Positions 5,505 to 12,706 of a stretch of DNA of 13,275 bases are shown piece after piece. The notes beneath the pieces were generated by a model, which made no database searches, was not told the origin of the DNA, and saw only the letters and a program-made list of their open reading frames with translations. How positions within the stretch are numbered: the first letter of the stretch is position 1; every line of letters begins with the position of its first letter. This DNA comes from Bifidobacterium breve (GTDB taxonomy: Bacteria > Actinomycetota > Acidimicrobiia > IMCC26256 > PALSA-555), in contig CAMDCC010000048.1 of NCBI GenBank assembly GCA_945889545.1, positions 1-13,275 on the forward strand, in the 5' to 3' direction. Position numbers and translations under genes: made by a program.

Positions 5505-6614
5505 GTGCGCGTCGCCGCGCTCTCCCTCGTCGACTTCCGTTGCTACGAAGCCGTCGACCTCGACCTCGGGCCCGGGGTCACCGCCGTGGTCGGTGGCAAC
5601 GGGGCAGGCAAGACCAGCCTCCTCGAAGCGATCGGTTGGGCATCACTCGGACGCTCGTTTCGCGGCGTCGTAGACGCGGCCCTCGTCCGCACCGACGCGG
5701 CACAGGCGATCCTGCGCGTCAGCGTGGTCATCGATGATGGCAACCGCGACCGGCTCGTCGAGGCCGAGGTGCGGGCGGTCGGTCGAAACCGGGTGCTGCT
5801 CGATCATCATCCGGTAGCCCGTACCCGGGACCTCTCGGGCTGCCTGCGGGTCACGGTGTTCGCGCCGGACGACCTCGCCCTCGTGAAGGGCGGCCCGGCC
5901 GGCCGGCGGACGTACCTCGACGATCTCCTCGTAGCGACCACACCTCGATTCCAAGCGGTGCGCAGCGAGTACGACAAGGTCGTGCGGCACCGGAACGCGC
6001 TCCTCAAGGGCGGCGTTCGTGACGCCGAGGCGCGCGGCACGCTCGAGGTGTTCGACGAGCAGCTTGTGCGGGTGGGCACCGAGCTCGTCATCGGTCGGCT
6101 CCGTCTCGTCGCGCAGCTCGCCCCTGCCGTCGACACCGCGTACCGGGCGTTGGCCCCGGCCACCGCTCCGATCGTGGCCACATACGTTGCGGAGTGGTCC
6201 GAGGACGCCGATCCCGAGGAAACGGCCGTCCCCGACTTGCTGCGCGCCGCGCTGGCGGCCCGTCATCGCAACGAGCTGGATCGCGGTCTCACGCTCGTGG
6301 GACCGCATCGTGACGAATGGCGCCTGGAGGTGAGTGGGCTCGACAGCCGTACCCATGCCTCACAGGGCGAGCAGCGCACCCTGGCGCTCGCTTTGCGGCT
6401 CGCCGGTCACCGGTTGGCCACCGACGTTCTCGGCGAGCCACCGGTCCTCCTGTTGGACGACGTGTTCAGCGAGCTCGACCACGATCGGGCCGACGCACTC
6501 GTGCAAGAGCTGCCAGCCGGCCAGACGATCGTGACCACCGCGGGCGACCTGCCTGCCTCGGTGCACCCCGAGCACCGCGTGCGGGTCGACGCCGGGAAGA
6601 TCGTTCCGGCATGA
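5505..6614 (+). CDS. recF: DNA replication and repair protein RecF
   Basis: RecF is an SMC-like ATPase that helps load RecA at gaps through RecO and RecR. It is 369 residues, normal for the family. Walker A is GGNGAGKT at residues 30-37, the ABC-type signature is SQGEQRTLALALRLA from residue 286, and Walker B plus D-loop is VLLLDDVFSELD from residue 314. The first strand LVDFRCYEAVDLDLGPG is the usual RecF start. GTG 5505 has no clear Shine-Dalgarno, but it lies 10 bases after the dnaN stop, so coupled translation is likely. The stop overlaps the dciA start as ATGA. In many actinobacteria a 6-phosphogluconate dehydrogenase gene lies between dnaN and recF; it is absent here. Confidence 0.96.
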   Translation: MRVAALSLVDFRCYEAVDLDLGPGVTAVVGGNGAGKTSLLEAIGWASLGRSFRGVVDAALVRTDAAQAILRVSVVIDDGNRDRLVEAEVRAVGRNRVLLDHHPVARTRDLSGCLRVTVFAPDDLALVKGGPAGRRTYLDDLLVATTPRFQAVRSEYDKVVRHRNALLKGGVRDAEARGTLEVFDEQLVRVGTELVIGRLRLVAQLAPAVDTAYRALAPATAPIVATYVAEWSEDADPEETAVPDLLRAALAARHRNELDRGLTLVGPHRDEWRLEVSGLDSRTHASQGEQRTLALALRLAGHRLATDVLGEPPVLLLDDVFSELDHDRADALVQELPAGQTIVTTAGDLPASVHPEHRVRVDAGKIVPA

Positions 6615-6952
6615 GTGCCGCGCGCCGGTCGAACCGGCACTCGAGCGGCCCCGACGACGAACCGTTGTCCGTGCGCGACGCGCTCGGCACCCTCGGTCGC
6701 CAGCTCGGCCTGCCCGAGCCGGACAAGCTCGGTGGCCTCACCGAGCACTGGGCCGAGGTCGTCGGCCCGGAAATCGCCGACCACGCGCGGTTGCGGTCGC
6801 TGCGCGGCGGCGTGCTGACGATCGCGGTCGACGCGGCACCGTGGGCGACCGAACTTCGATACCAAGAGGACGTCATTCGTCGACGAGTCGAAGAGGTCAC
6901 CGGTGTCGACCTCGTCACCAGTGTCCGCATCGTCGTCGACCCTCCGGCGTAA
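6611..6952 (+). CDS. dciA: DciA (DUF721) replicative-helicase loading factor
   Basis: This 113-residue protein has the DUF721 fold: a disordered basic N-terminus (MSAARRSNRHSSGPDDE), a short helix, then HWAEVVGPEIADHARLRSL, GGVLTIAVDAAPWATELRY and EDVIRRRVEEVTG, with the two conserved tryptophans near residues 46 and 78. DUF721 proteins were renamed DciA; they interact with the DnaB helicase and replace the phage-derived loaders DnaC and DnaI in most bacteria. The position after recF and before gyrB matches the mycobacterial gene order. The ATG overlaps the recF stop (ATGA), indicating translational coupling. The domain sits at the C-terminal side, as usual in actinobacterial forms. Family assignment is firm; the helicase role here is inferred from the family. 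Confidence 0.9.
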   Translation: MSAARRSNRHSSGPDDEPLSVRDALGTLGRQLGLPEPDKLGGLTEHWAEVVGPEIADHARLRSLRGGVLTIAVDAAPWATELRYQEDVIRRRVEEVTGVDLVTSVRIVVDPPA

Positions 6953-6961
6953 CCACCGCTG

Positions 6962-6999
6962 CACCAATGTGTCACACGCTTCTGGTAGAGTGATTGGTG
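6962..6999 (+). promoter_or_regulatory. gyrB promoter: Candidate gyrB promoter inside a 7-bp inverted repeat
   Basis: TGGTAGAGT contains an extended -10 (TGn then TAGAGT at 6986-6991). It is flanked by CACCAAT (6962-6968) and ATTGGTG (6993-6999), exact reverse complements. No clear -35 is visible. Gyrase genes commonly respond to supercoiling, so a symmetric element over the promoter is plausible but unproven. The leader would be about 105 bases long. Confidence 0.4.
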
Positions 7000-7105
7000 T
7001 CGTTTCGGGCCTCTGACCAGCACTTTTGCGGGTTGGAGCCCGGTTCGGCCGGCCTTCCCCCAGCCCATGCCGAGCCCTATGCCGAGTTGTTGAGGTGCGC
7101 GCGCT

Positions 7106-9160
7106 TTGAGTCCTGCGAAGTCCCCTGCGAAGTCCCCTGCGAAGTCCGCCGCTCGACCCGCGAAGGCAAGCACCCAGAGCGCGAAGACCACCAAGGCTGC
7201 GAGCAAGACCGCTGCCAAGGCCGCGGCGAAGCGCGCGCCGTCGCCCGCGGCAACGAAGTCGAAATACACCGCCAAGGACATCACTGTCCTCAAGGGGCTC
7301 CAGCCCGTGCGCGAGCGTCCCGGCATGTACATCGGGTCCACCGGTCCGTCGGGGCTCCACCACCTCGTCTACGAGGTCGTCGACAACTCGGTCGACGAGG
7401 CGATGGCCGGTGAAGCCGACCGCATCGACGTCACGATCCTGGCCGACGGCAGCTGTCGCGTGTCCGACAACGGCCGCGGCATCCCGGTCGACCCGCACCC
7501 GGAGAACAAGCGCAAGTCGGCGGCCGAGATCATCATGACCACGCTGCATGCCGGCGGGAAGTTCGGCGGCGAGGGCTACAAGATCTCTGGCGGCCTGCAC
7601 GGCGTCGGGGTGTCGGTCGTCAACGCGCTCTCGAGCCACTTGGAGCTCGAGATCAATCGCGACGGCGCCCGGTGGGTGCAGTTCTACGCGAAGGGTGGCG
7701 TGCCGCAGGGGCCGCTGAAGCGAACCGGCCCGTCGAAGAAACGCGGCACCACCGTCACGTTTCGGCCCGACCCCACGATCTTCGAAGAGACCGAGTTCCG
7801 ATCCCAAACACTCCTCGAGCGGCTACAAGAGATGGCGTTCCTCAACAAGAACCTGGAGATCCGCTTCCGCGACGAACGCACGACGCCGGTGCACGAGCAA
7901 GTGTTCAAGTTCGCCGGCGGCATCGTCGACTTCGTGCGCCATCTCAACGCGGCGAAGGAGCCACTGTTCAAGCGTGTCATCGACTTCACGGAGACCACCA
8001 AAGACTCCGAGGTCGAGATCGCGATGCAGTGGAACACCGGCTACTACGAAGGCATCCACTCGTTCGCCAACAACATCGCCACCACCGAAGGCGGCATGCA
8101 CGAAGAGGGATTCAAGAAATCGCTCACCAACGTGCTCAACCGCTACGCGAAGGGCAAGGGACTCGTCAAGGACAAGGACGAGAACCTTCAGGGCGAAGAC
8201 ATCCGCGAGGGCCTCACCGCGATCGTGACGGTGAAGTTGCGCAATCCGCAGTTCGAAGGACAGACCAAAGCAAAGCTGGGCAACACCGAGATGCGTTCCC
8301 TGGTCGAGAAGGCCACGAACGACAAATTGGCCGAGTGGCTCGAGATGCATCCGTCGGAAGGCAAGGCGATCATCGCCAAGTCGTTGCAGGCATCACGCGC
8401 ACGAGTCGCGGCCCGCCAAGCGCGCGACCTCACTCGCCGCAAGTCGTTGCTCGAATCCTCCGCCATGCCCGGCAAGCTGGCCGACTGCACGTCGAAGGAT
8501 CCGTCGGAGTCCGAGCTCTTCATCGTGGAGGGCGACAGCGCTGGCGGCAGCGCCAAGCGCGCGCGCGACCCGCGGACGCAAGCGATCCTGCCGATCCGAG
8601 GAAAGATCCTCAACGTCGAACGCGCGCGTCTCGACCGCATGCTCAAGAACGAAGAGATCCAGACGTTGATCCAAGCGATCGGCACCGGCATCGGCGAGGA
8701 TTTCGACGGCAGCAAGGTCCGCTACCACAAAATAATTTTAATGGCTGACGCGGATGTCGACGGAGCCCACATCCGCACGCTGCTGCTCACGTTCTTTCAC
8801 CGTCAGCTCGCCGATCTCGCGCGCTACGGCTGCATCTACATCGCGCAGCCACCGCTGTTCCGCGCCGACATCGGGAAGGAGCGCACGTACCTGAAAGACG
8901 AAGCTGCGCTCCGGAAGTTCGAGAGTGAGCACAAGACGTCGAAGATCGAGGTCAACCGGTTCAAGGGTCTCGGCGAGATGGACTGGCAGGAGTTGGGCGA
9001 GACCACGATGAACAAAGCGACGCGCTCGCTCCTGCGCATATCGGTGGAAGACGCCGCCATCGCCGATGGCGTGTTCTCCCGACTGATGGGTGACGACGTC
9101 GAGCAGCGCAAGGCGTTCATCCAGGAGAACGCCAAAGACGTCCGCTTCATCGACGCGTAG
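7106..9160 (+). CDS. gyrB: DNA gyrase subunit B with a lysine/alanine-rich N-terminal extension
   Basis: GyrB supplies the ATPase and part of the DNA-cleavage site of gyrase, which introduces negative supercoils. The 684-residue protein has the GHKL ATPase domain (DNSVDEAMAG from residue 93 with catalytic Glu98, DNGRGIPV from 121, GLHGVGVS from 163), a transducer, and the TOPRIM domain with EGDSAGG (475-481), PIRGKILNVE and MADADVDGAH (acidic residues 548, 550, 552). NRFKGLGEMDW and the terminal ENAKDVRFIDA end it. TTG 7106 is the start: a TGA lies in frame at 7091, GAGG is 11 bases upstream, and no other start codon occurs before the conserved KDITVLKGLQ block. Residues 2-55 form a basic Ser-Pro-Ala-Lys tail not normal for GyrB. 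Codons 542-545 are AT-only, unlike the rest. gyrA follows after 15 bases. Confidence 0.97.
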   Translation: MSPAKSPAKSPAKSAARPAKASTQSAKTTKAASKTAAKAAAKRAPSPAATKSKYTAKDITVLKGLQPVRERPGMYIGSTGPSGLHHLVYEVVDNSVDEAMAGEADRIDVTILADGSCRVSDNGRGIPVDPHPENKRKSAAEIIMTTLHAGGKFGGEGYKISGGLHGVGVSVVNALSSHLELEINRDGARWVQFYAKGGVPQGPLKRTGPSKKRGTTVTFRPDPTIFEETEFRSQTLLERLQEMAFLNKNLEIRFRDERTTPVHEQVFKFAGGIVDFVRHLNAAKEPLFKRVIDFTETTKDSEVEIAMQWNTGYYEGIHSFANNIATTEGGMHEEGFKKSLTNVLNRYAKGKGLVKDKDENLQGEDIREGLTAIVTVKLRNPQFEGQTKAKLGNTEMRSLVEKATNDKLAEWLEMHPSEGKAIIAKSLQASRARVAARQARDLTRRKSLLESSAMPGKLADCTSKDPSESELFIVEGDSAGGSAKRARDPRTQAILPIRGKILNVERARLDRMLKNEEIQTLIQAIGTGIGEDFDGSKVRYHKIILMADADVDGAHIRTLLLTFFHRQLADLARYGCIYIAQPPLFRADIGKERTYLKDEAALRKFESEHKTSKIEVNRFKGLGEMDWQELGETTMNKATRSLLRISVEDAAIADGVFSRLMGDDVEQRKAFIQENAKDVRFIDA
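7109..7144 (+). repeat. 12-bp tandem repeat, three copies, at the gyrB 5' end
   Basis: Three near-identical units of AGTCCTGCGAAG / TCCCCTGCGAAG encode Ser-Pro-Ala-Lys three times at the start of GyrB. The unit is a whole number of codons, so copy-number change would keep the frame. Confidence 0.85.
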
Positions 9161-9175
9161 GGGAGCAGGACAGCA

Positions 9176-11644
9176 ATGCCAGACGAAGGGATTCAGGGAA
9201 CGCTCGACGAAGGCGACGTCGAGCTCATCGAGATCCGAGAGGAAGTGGAGCGGTCCTTCCTCGACTACGCGATGTCGGTCATCACCGCGCGCGCGCTCCC
9301 CGATGCACGCGACGGGCTCAAGCCGGTGCACCGCCGGATCCTCTTCGGCATGTTTCAGCAAGGGCTCCGCCCCGACCGCAAGCACCAGAAGTCGGCGCAG
9401 GCGGTCGGCGAAGTCATGGGCAAGTACCACCCACACGCCGGCGAAGCGATCTACGACGCACTCGCGCGCATGGCCCAAGACTTCTCGCTGCGCTACCCGC
9501 TCATCGACGGTCACGGGAACTTCGGGTCGCCCGACCCCGCTGACCGTCCGGCCGCCCAGCGCTACACGGAAGCGCGACTCGCCGCGCTGGCCATGGAGCT
9601 GCTCGGCGAGATCGACGAGGAGACGGTGGATCGCGTCGCCACCTACGACGGTCAGAACGAGGAGCCAGTCGTGCTCCCGGCAAGATTTCCGAACCTGCTG
9701 GTAAACGGCGGAGGCGGCATCGCCGTCGGGATGGCAACGAACATCCCGCCGCACAACCTCGGCGAGATCATCGATGCTGCCGTGCACCTGATCGACAACC
9801 CCGACGCCAAGGTCTCCGACCTCATGAAGATCGTGAAGGGCCCCGACTTCCCCACGGGCGCGCTCATCCTTGGCAAGGACGGGATCAAGGACATGTACAC
9901 GCGCGGGCGCGGCTCGATCAAGATGCGAGCCGTTGCCGAGATCGACGAGGGCAAGAAGGGTGAGGTGCGCATCGTCGTCACCGAGGTCCCGTACCAGACC
10001 TCGGTCGAGGTGATCGGCACGAAGATCGCCGAGCTCGTGAACGACCGCAAGATCGAGGGCATCCGCGACGTGCGCAACGAGTCGGCCGGCGACACACCGC
10101 GACTCGTCGTAGAGCTCCGGCGCGACGCCAATGCCAACGTGGTGCTGAACCAGCTCTTCAAGCACACGCCGATGCAGACGAATTTCCCAGCGAACATGCT
10201 GGCGCTGGTCGACGGCGTTCCGATGGTCCTGAGTCTCGACCGCGCGTTGCTCGTCTACGTGGCGCACCAGATGGAAGTGGTGACGCGCCGCACTGAGTAC
10301 CGCCTGAAGAAGGCGAAGGAGCGCGAGCACATCGTTGAGGGCCTGGTGAAGGCGCTCGGGATGATCGACAAGATCATCGAGCACATCAAGAAGTCGGCCG
10401 ACGTTGATGTTGCGCGCGCCGGGCTCATGAAGAAGCCGTTCGACTTCTCCGAGATCCAGGCCAACTACATCCTCGACATGCAGCTCCGCCGCCTCACGCA
10501 ACTTGAAGGCAAGAAGCTGCGCGATGAGCTCGCAGAGATCCAGACGACGATCAAGGAGCTGGAGTCCATCCTCAAGAGCAAGGCCAAGCTGCGCAAGGTC
10601 ATCAAGGACGAGCTCCTCGATCTCCGCAAGCGGTACGCCGACGACCGACGCACGAAGCTCACCGTCGACACCGGCGAGATCGACGTCCTCGATCTCATCC
10701 AGGACGACGAGGTCGTCGTGGTCCTCACGAAGAAGGGGTACATCAAATCGGTCGCGGCCGACGCCTTTCGGCGTCAGAGTCGCGGCGGCAAGGGTGTGCG
10801 CGGCAGCCGAGCCAAGGACGACGACTACGTCGACAAGCTGATCAACACGACGGCGCATTCGTACCTCTTGCTGTTCTCGAACCGAGGCAAGGTGTACCGA
10901 CTGCGTGCCCATGAGATCCCGATGAAGGACCGCACTGCACGCGGCACGGCGCTCGTCAACCTCCTCACGTTGTCGCAAGACGAGAGCATCGAAGCCATCA
11001 TCGACACCCGCACCTATGAAGAGGGCGCGTACCTGCTCTTTGCAACCAAGAACGGCGTCGTGAAGAAGACCCGGATGACCGAGTACGACACGTCGGTGCG
11101 CAGCGGTCTGATCGCGATCAATCTGGCTCGCAACGACGAGCTCGTGCGAGTGGTGCAGACCAATGGCAAGAACGACGTCGTGATCGCCACCCGCAACGGC
11201 CAGACGATCCGGTTCGGCGAGAGCGGCGTACGAGCCATGGGCCGATCGGCGGCTGGCGTGAAGGGCATGCGTTTGAAGCCGAAAGACTCGGTGGTGGGGT
11301 GCGACGTATACCGCCGCGGCGCCGTGATGCTCTTCGTGAGCTCGAGCGGTCACGGCAAGCGCACGAAGCTCGACCTCTTCCACAAGCAGGGTCGGGGTGG
11401 GCAGGGTGTCCGGGGCATGAAGATCACCGAAGCCCGAGGCGGGGTCGTCGGCGCCTTCACGGTCAGTGACGACGACGAGATTCTGGTGTTCTCCTCAGGG
11501 GGCAATATCATTCGGCTGCCCGTCAGCGAGATCTCGGTCCAAGGCCGGGATGCAACCGGGGTGAGGGTTGCTCGGCTCGGCGAGGGTGAGACAATCGTGG
11601 CCGTTGCTCCCGTCCTCGAGGGCGAAACCGGAGAGGACTCATGA
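9176..11644 (+). CDS. gyrA: DNA gyrase subunit A
   Basis: GyrA carries the breakage-reunion tyrosine and the DNA-wrapping domain. It is 822 residues. The winged-helix core starts at RSFLDYAMSVITARALPDARDGLKP, read as the family hallmark blocks, and the catalytic Tyr is residue 130 in AAQRYTEARL. The C-terminal six-bladed pinwheel contains a GyrA box written QSRGGKG (534-540), where the second position is usually Arg or Lys, and a later GRGGQG. The quinolone-determining loop reads HPHAGEAIYD (residues 85-94) instead of the usual HPHGDxxxYD form; Asp94 is kept. NFGSPDPADRPAA follows. ATG 9176 is preceded by GGGAG and AGGA at workable spacing, 15 bases after gyrB, so both subunits are made from one transcript. 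Confidence 0.97.
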   Translation: MPDEGIQGTLDEGDVELIEIREEVERSFLDYAMSVITARALPDARDGLKPVHRRILFGMFQQGLRPDRKHQKSAQAVGEVMGKYHPHAGEAIYDALARMAQDFSLRYPLIDGHGNFGSPDPADRPAAQRYTEARLAALAMELLGEIDEETVDRVATYDGQNEEPVVLPARFPNLLVNGGGGIAVGMATNIPPHNLGEIIDAAVHLIDNPDAKVSDLMKIVKGPDFPTGALILGKDGIKDMYTRGRGSIKMRAVAEIDEGKKGEVRIVVTEVPYQTSVEVIGTKIAELVNDRKIEGIRDVRNESAGDTPRLVVELRRDANANVVLNQLFKHTPMQTNFPANMLALVDGVPMVLSLDRALLVYVAHQMEVVTRRTEYRLKKAKEREHIVEGLVKALGMIDKIIEHIKKSADVDVARAGLMKKPFDFSEIQANYILDMQLRRLTQLEGKKLRDELAEIQTTIKELESILKSKAKLRKVIKDELLDLRKRYADDRRTKLTVDTGEIDVLDLIQDDEVVVVLTKKGYIKSVAADAFRRQSRGGKGVRGSRAKDDDYVDKLINTTAHSYLLLFSNRGKVYRLRAHEIPMKDRTARGTALVNLLTLSQDESIEAIIDTRTYEEGAYLLFATKNGVVKKTRMTEYDTSVRSGLIAINLARNDELVRVVQTNGKNDVVIATRNGQTIRFGESGVRAMGRSAAGVKGMRLKPKDSVVGCDVYRRGAVMLFVSSSGHGKRTKLDLFHKQGRGGQGVRGMKITEARGGVVGAFTVSDDDEILVFSSGGNIIRLPVSEISVQGRDATGVRVARLGEGETIVAVAPVLEGETGEDS

Positions 11645-11712
11645 GGCGACCGTCAGGGAGCCGTGGCCCGAGCGGCCCGGCCCGTAAGGCCGAGAGCGGA
11701 GAATAGGGACCC

Positions 11713-12411
11713 TTGCCGAGCACCCCGGAAGACCCCACCGCGGCCTCCGAGACCGAAGGCGTGCGGGTCGACGCTCCGAGCGCGCCCGGTTCGTCCGGAC
11801 CGGTCACGTCGGGCCCGGGGCCCGCAGCGCCGCCCCGCCGACCTCGGAGCGACGCGGCCCCCGCGATGGTGTCGGCATCGATCCCGGCAGAGCCGTTCGC
11901 GCCGCCTGCGCCGCCCGAGGACGTGCTTGCTGGCGGCGACATGACCGAAGCCGAGCTCTTCGACGAGGAGCCCCGTCGCGTCCGGCGTCCGAAGCGGGCG
12001 CGCCCGACCCAAGGGTCGCGGCCGACCATGGCGCCCCGCAACGAGCGCCAATTCCGCCAGACGGTGGTGAAGGTTGATCTCTGGTCAGTGACGAAGCTGT
12101 CGCTCTGCTTCTACCTGAGCGCCATGTTCGTGACCCTCGTGGCGCTGATAGCGCTTTGGGTCATCGCCGATGCCGCAGGGATCGTCGGGAGCATTGAGAA
12201 GTTTCTCGGCGAGCTCCTGTCGGCCGAGAAGGGCACGTTCCAGTTCCTGTCGGCTGAAGTGCTGCGCGGAACGATCCTCATCGGCCTCGTGGTGGTTGCG
12301 CTCCAGGTGGTCATCACTGTGGTCGGTGCGTCCTTCTACAACATCTTCTCGGAACTGTTCGGCGGGCTCGAGATCACGGTCCGAGAAGAAGAGGCCAACC
12401 CGCACACGTAA
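11713..12411 (+). CDS. DUF3566 transmembrane protein
   Basis: This 232-residue protein has a long disordered N-terminal half rich in Pro, Ala, Ser and acidic residues (1 to about 110), then the DUF3566 domain from VVKVDLWSVTKLSLCFYLSA (118 onward). Two membrane helices are visible, about 127-152 and 186-210, followed by the typical ending YNIFSELFGGLEITV. Proteins of this family occur almost only in actinobacteria, directly after gyrA and before tRNA-Ile (as Rv0007 in Mycobacterium tuberculosis); I know no settled function, though the location suggests an envelope role. TTG 11713 is the longest start and has AGGG and GGAG nearby; ATG codons at 11866 or 11941 would remove only disordered sequence and cannot be ruled out. 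The gap to gyrA is 68 bases. Confidence 0.88.
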   Translation: MPSTPEDPTAASETEGVRVDAPSAPGSSGPVTSGPGPAAPPRRPRSDAAPAMVSASIPAEPFAPPAPPEDVLAGGDMTEAELFDEEPRRVRRPKRARPTQGSRPTMAPRNERQFRQTVVKVDLWSVTKLSLCFYLSAMFVTLVALIALWVIADAAGIVGSIEKFLGELLSAEKGTFQFLSAEVLRGTILIGLVVVALQVVITVVGASFYNIFSELFGGLEITVREEEANPHT

Positions 12412-12420
12412 TGCTCCGGG

Positions 12421-12447
12421 TTGCCAAGCACGGTCGCGCGGTACGCT
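12421..12447 (+). promoter_or_regulatory. Possible promoter for tRNA-Ile
   Basis: TTGCCA (12421-12426) and TACGCT (12442-12447) are 15 bases apart, slightly short, and the -10 ends 13 bases before the tRNA. The position is right for a tRNA promoter but the match is moderate. Confidence 0.35.
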
Positions 12448-12460
12448 CGCCGACCCAGTT

Positions 12461-12534
12461 GGGGCTATAGCTCAGCCGGTTCGAGCGCGTCCCTGATAAG
12501 GACGAGGTCCGTGGTTCGATTCCACGTAGCCCCA
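12461..12534 (+). tRNA. ileT: tRNA-Ile (anticodon GAT)
   Basis: The 74-base gene folds into a complete cloverleaf. The acceptor stem is GGGGCTA with TAGCCCC, the D stem GCTC with GAGC, the anticodon stem CGTCC with GGACG around loop CTGATAA (anticodon GAT), and the T stem CGTGG with CCACG around TTCGATT; the discriminator base is A. All stems pair perfectly. The 3' CCA is not encoded, since the next bases are CAT, so it must be added by the nucleotidyltransferase. It decodes ATC and ATT isoleucine codons. Its place after gyrA and the DUF3566 gene is the usual actinobacterial one; tRNA-Ala, often next, is not found in the remainder of the window. No terminator hairpin is visible after it. Confidence 0.97.
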
Positions 12535-12585
12535 CATATGAGTACCGTCCGCATATGAGTACCGTCCGCATATGAGTACCTTCCG
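12535..12585 (+). repeat. 17-bp tandem repeat, three copies, abutting the tRNA 3' end
   Basis: CATATGAGTACCGTCCG occurs at 12535-12551 and 12552-12568, and with one change (CCTTCCG) at 12569-12585. It starts at the first base after the tRNA discriminator. Each unit holds the palindrome CATATG and an ATG. The 17-base period is not a multiple of three, so each ATG is in a different frame; the first two read six codons (MSTVRI) to a TGA formed by the next copy, and the third opens the 44-residue ORF. Confidence 0.92.
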
Positions 12586-12706
12586 CCGCGGCGTCTTTGT
12601 TGCCGGGCTCGCCGTGTTGGTTGGGCTCGTCCTGCGGGTGCGTGGCAAAGGCGTGCCGGTCACCACCGGCGGCTGGCGGGAGCTCGAGGGCCCCGACTTC
12701 CGGTGA
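12572..12706 (+). CDS. Small hypothetical membrane-type protein (44 aa)
   Basis: I do not recognise this ORF. ATG 12572 lies in the third copy of the 17-bp repeat and gives MSTFRRGVFVAGLAVLVGLV then LRVRGKGVPVTTGGWRELEG and PDFR. The pattern is a short basic start, one hydrophobic segment (about 8-21, long enough for a short membrane span or signal anchor), basic residues, and a polar tail with GGWREL. It has no Shine-Dalgarno. Supporting evidence for a real gene is that its TGA overlaps the GTG of the next gene as GTGA, the coupling style seen elsewhere in this window, and that it fills the space between tRNA and dehydrogenase exactly. The evidence remains moderate because the protein is short and has no known family that I can name. 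Confidence 0.55.
   Translation: MSTFRRGVFVAGLAVLVGLVLRVRGKGVPVTTGGWRELEGPDFR

Noticed and set aside
7067..7093. Eight-codon upstream ORF (MPSPMPSC) in the gyrB leader
   Set aside because: It has no Shine-Dalgarno and nothing beyond chance supports it, although its TGA lies close to the gyrB ribosome-binding site.
8738..11383. Very long minus-strand open frame (881 codons) opposite gyrB/gyrA
   Set aside because: It is the antisense shadow of strongly conserved gyrase genes; GC-rich codon structure keeps that frame open. Its product resembles nothing and has no supporting start signal.
12535..12585. Repeats as a CRISPR array or integrase attachment site
   Set aside because: There are no spacers between units, and the tRNA 3' end is not duplicated; no integrase gene is present in the window.
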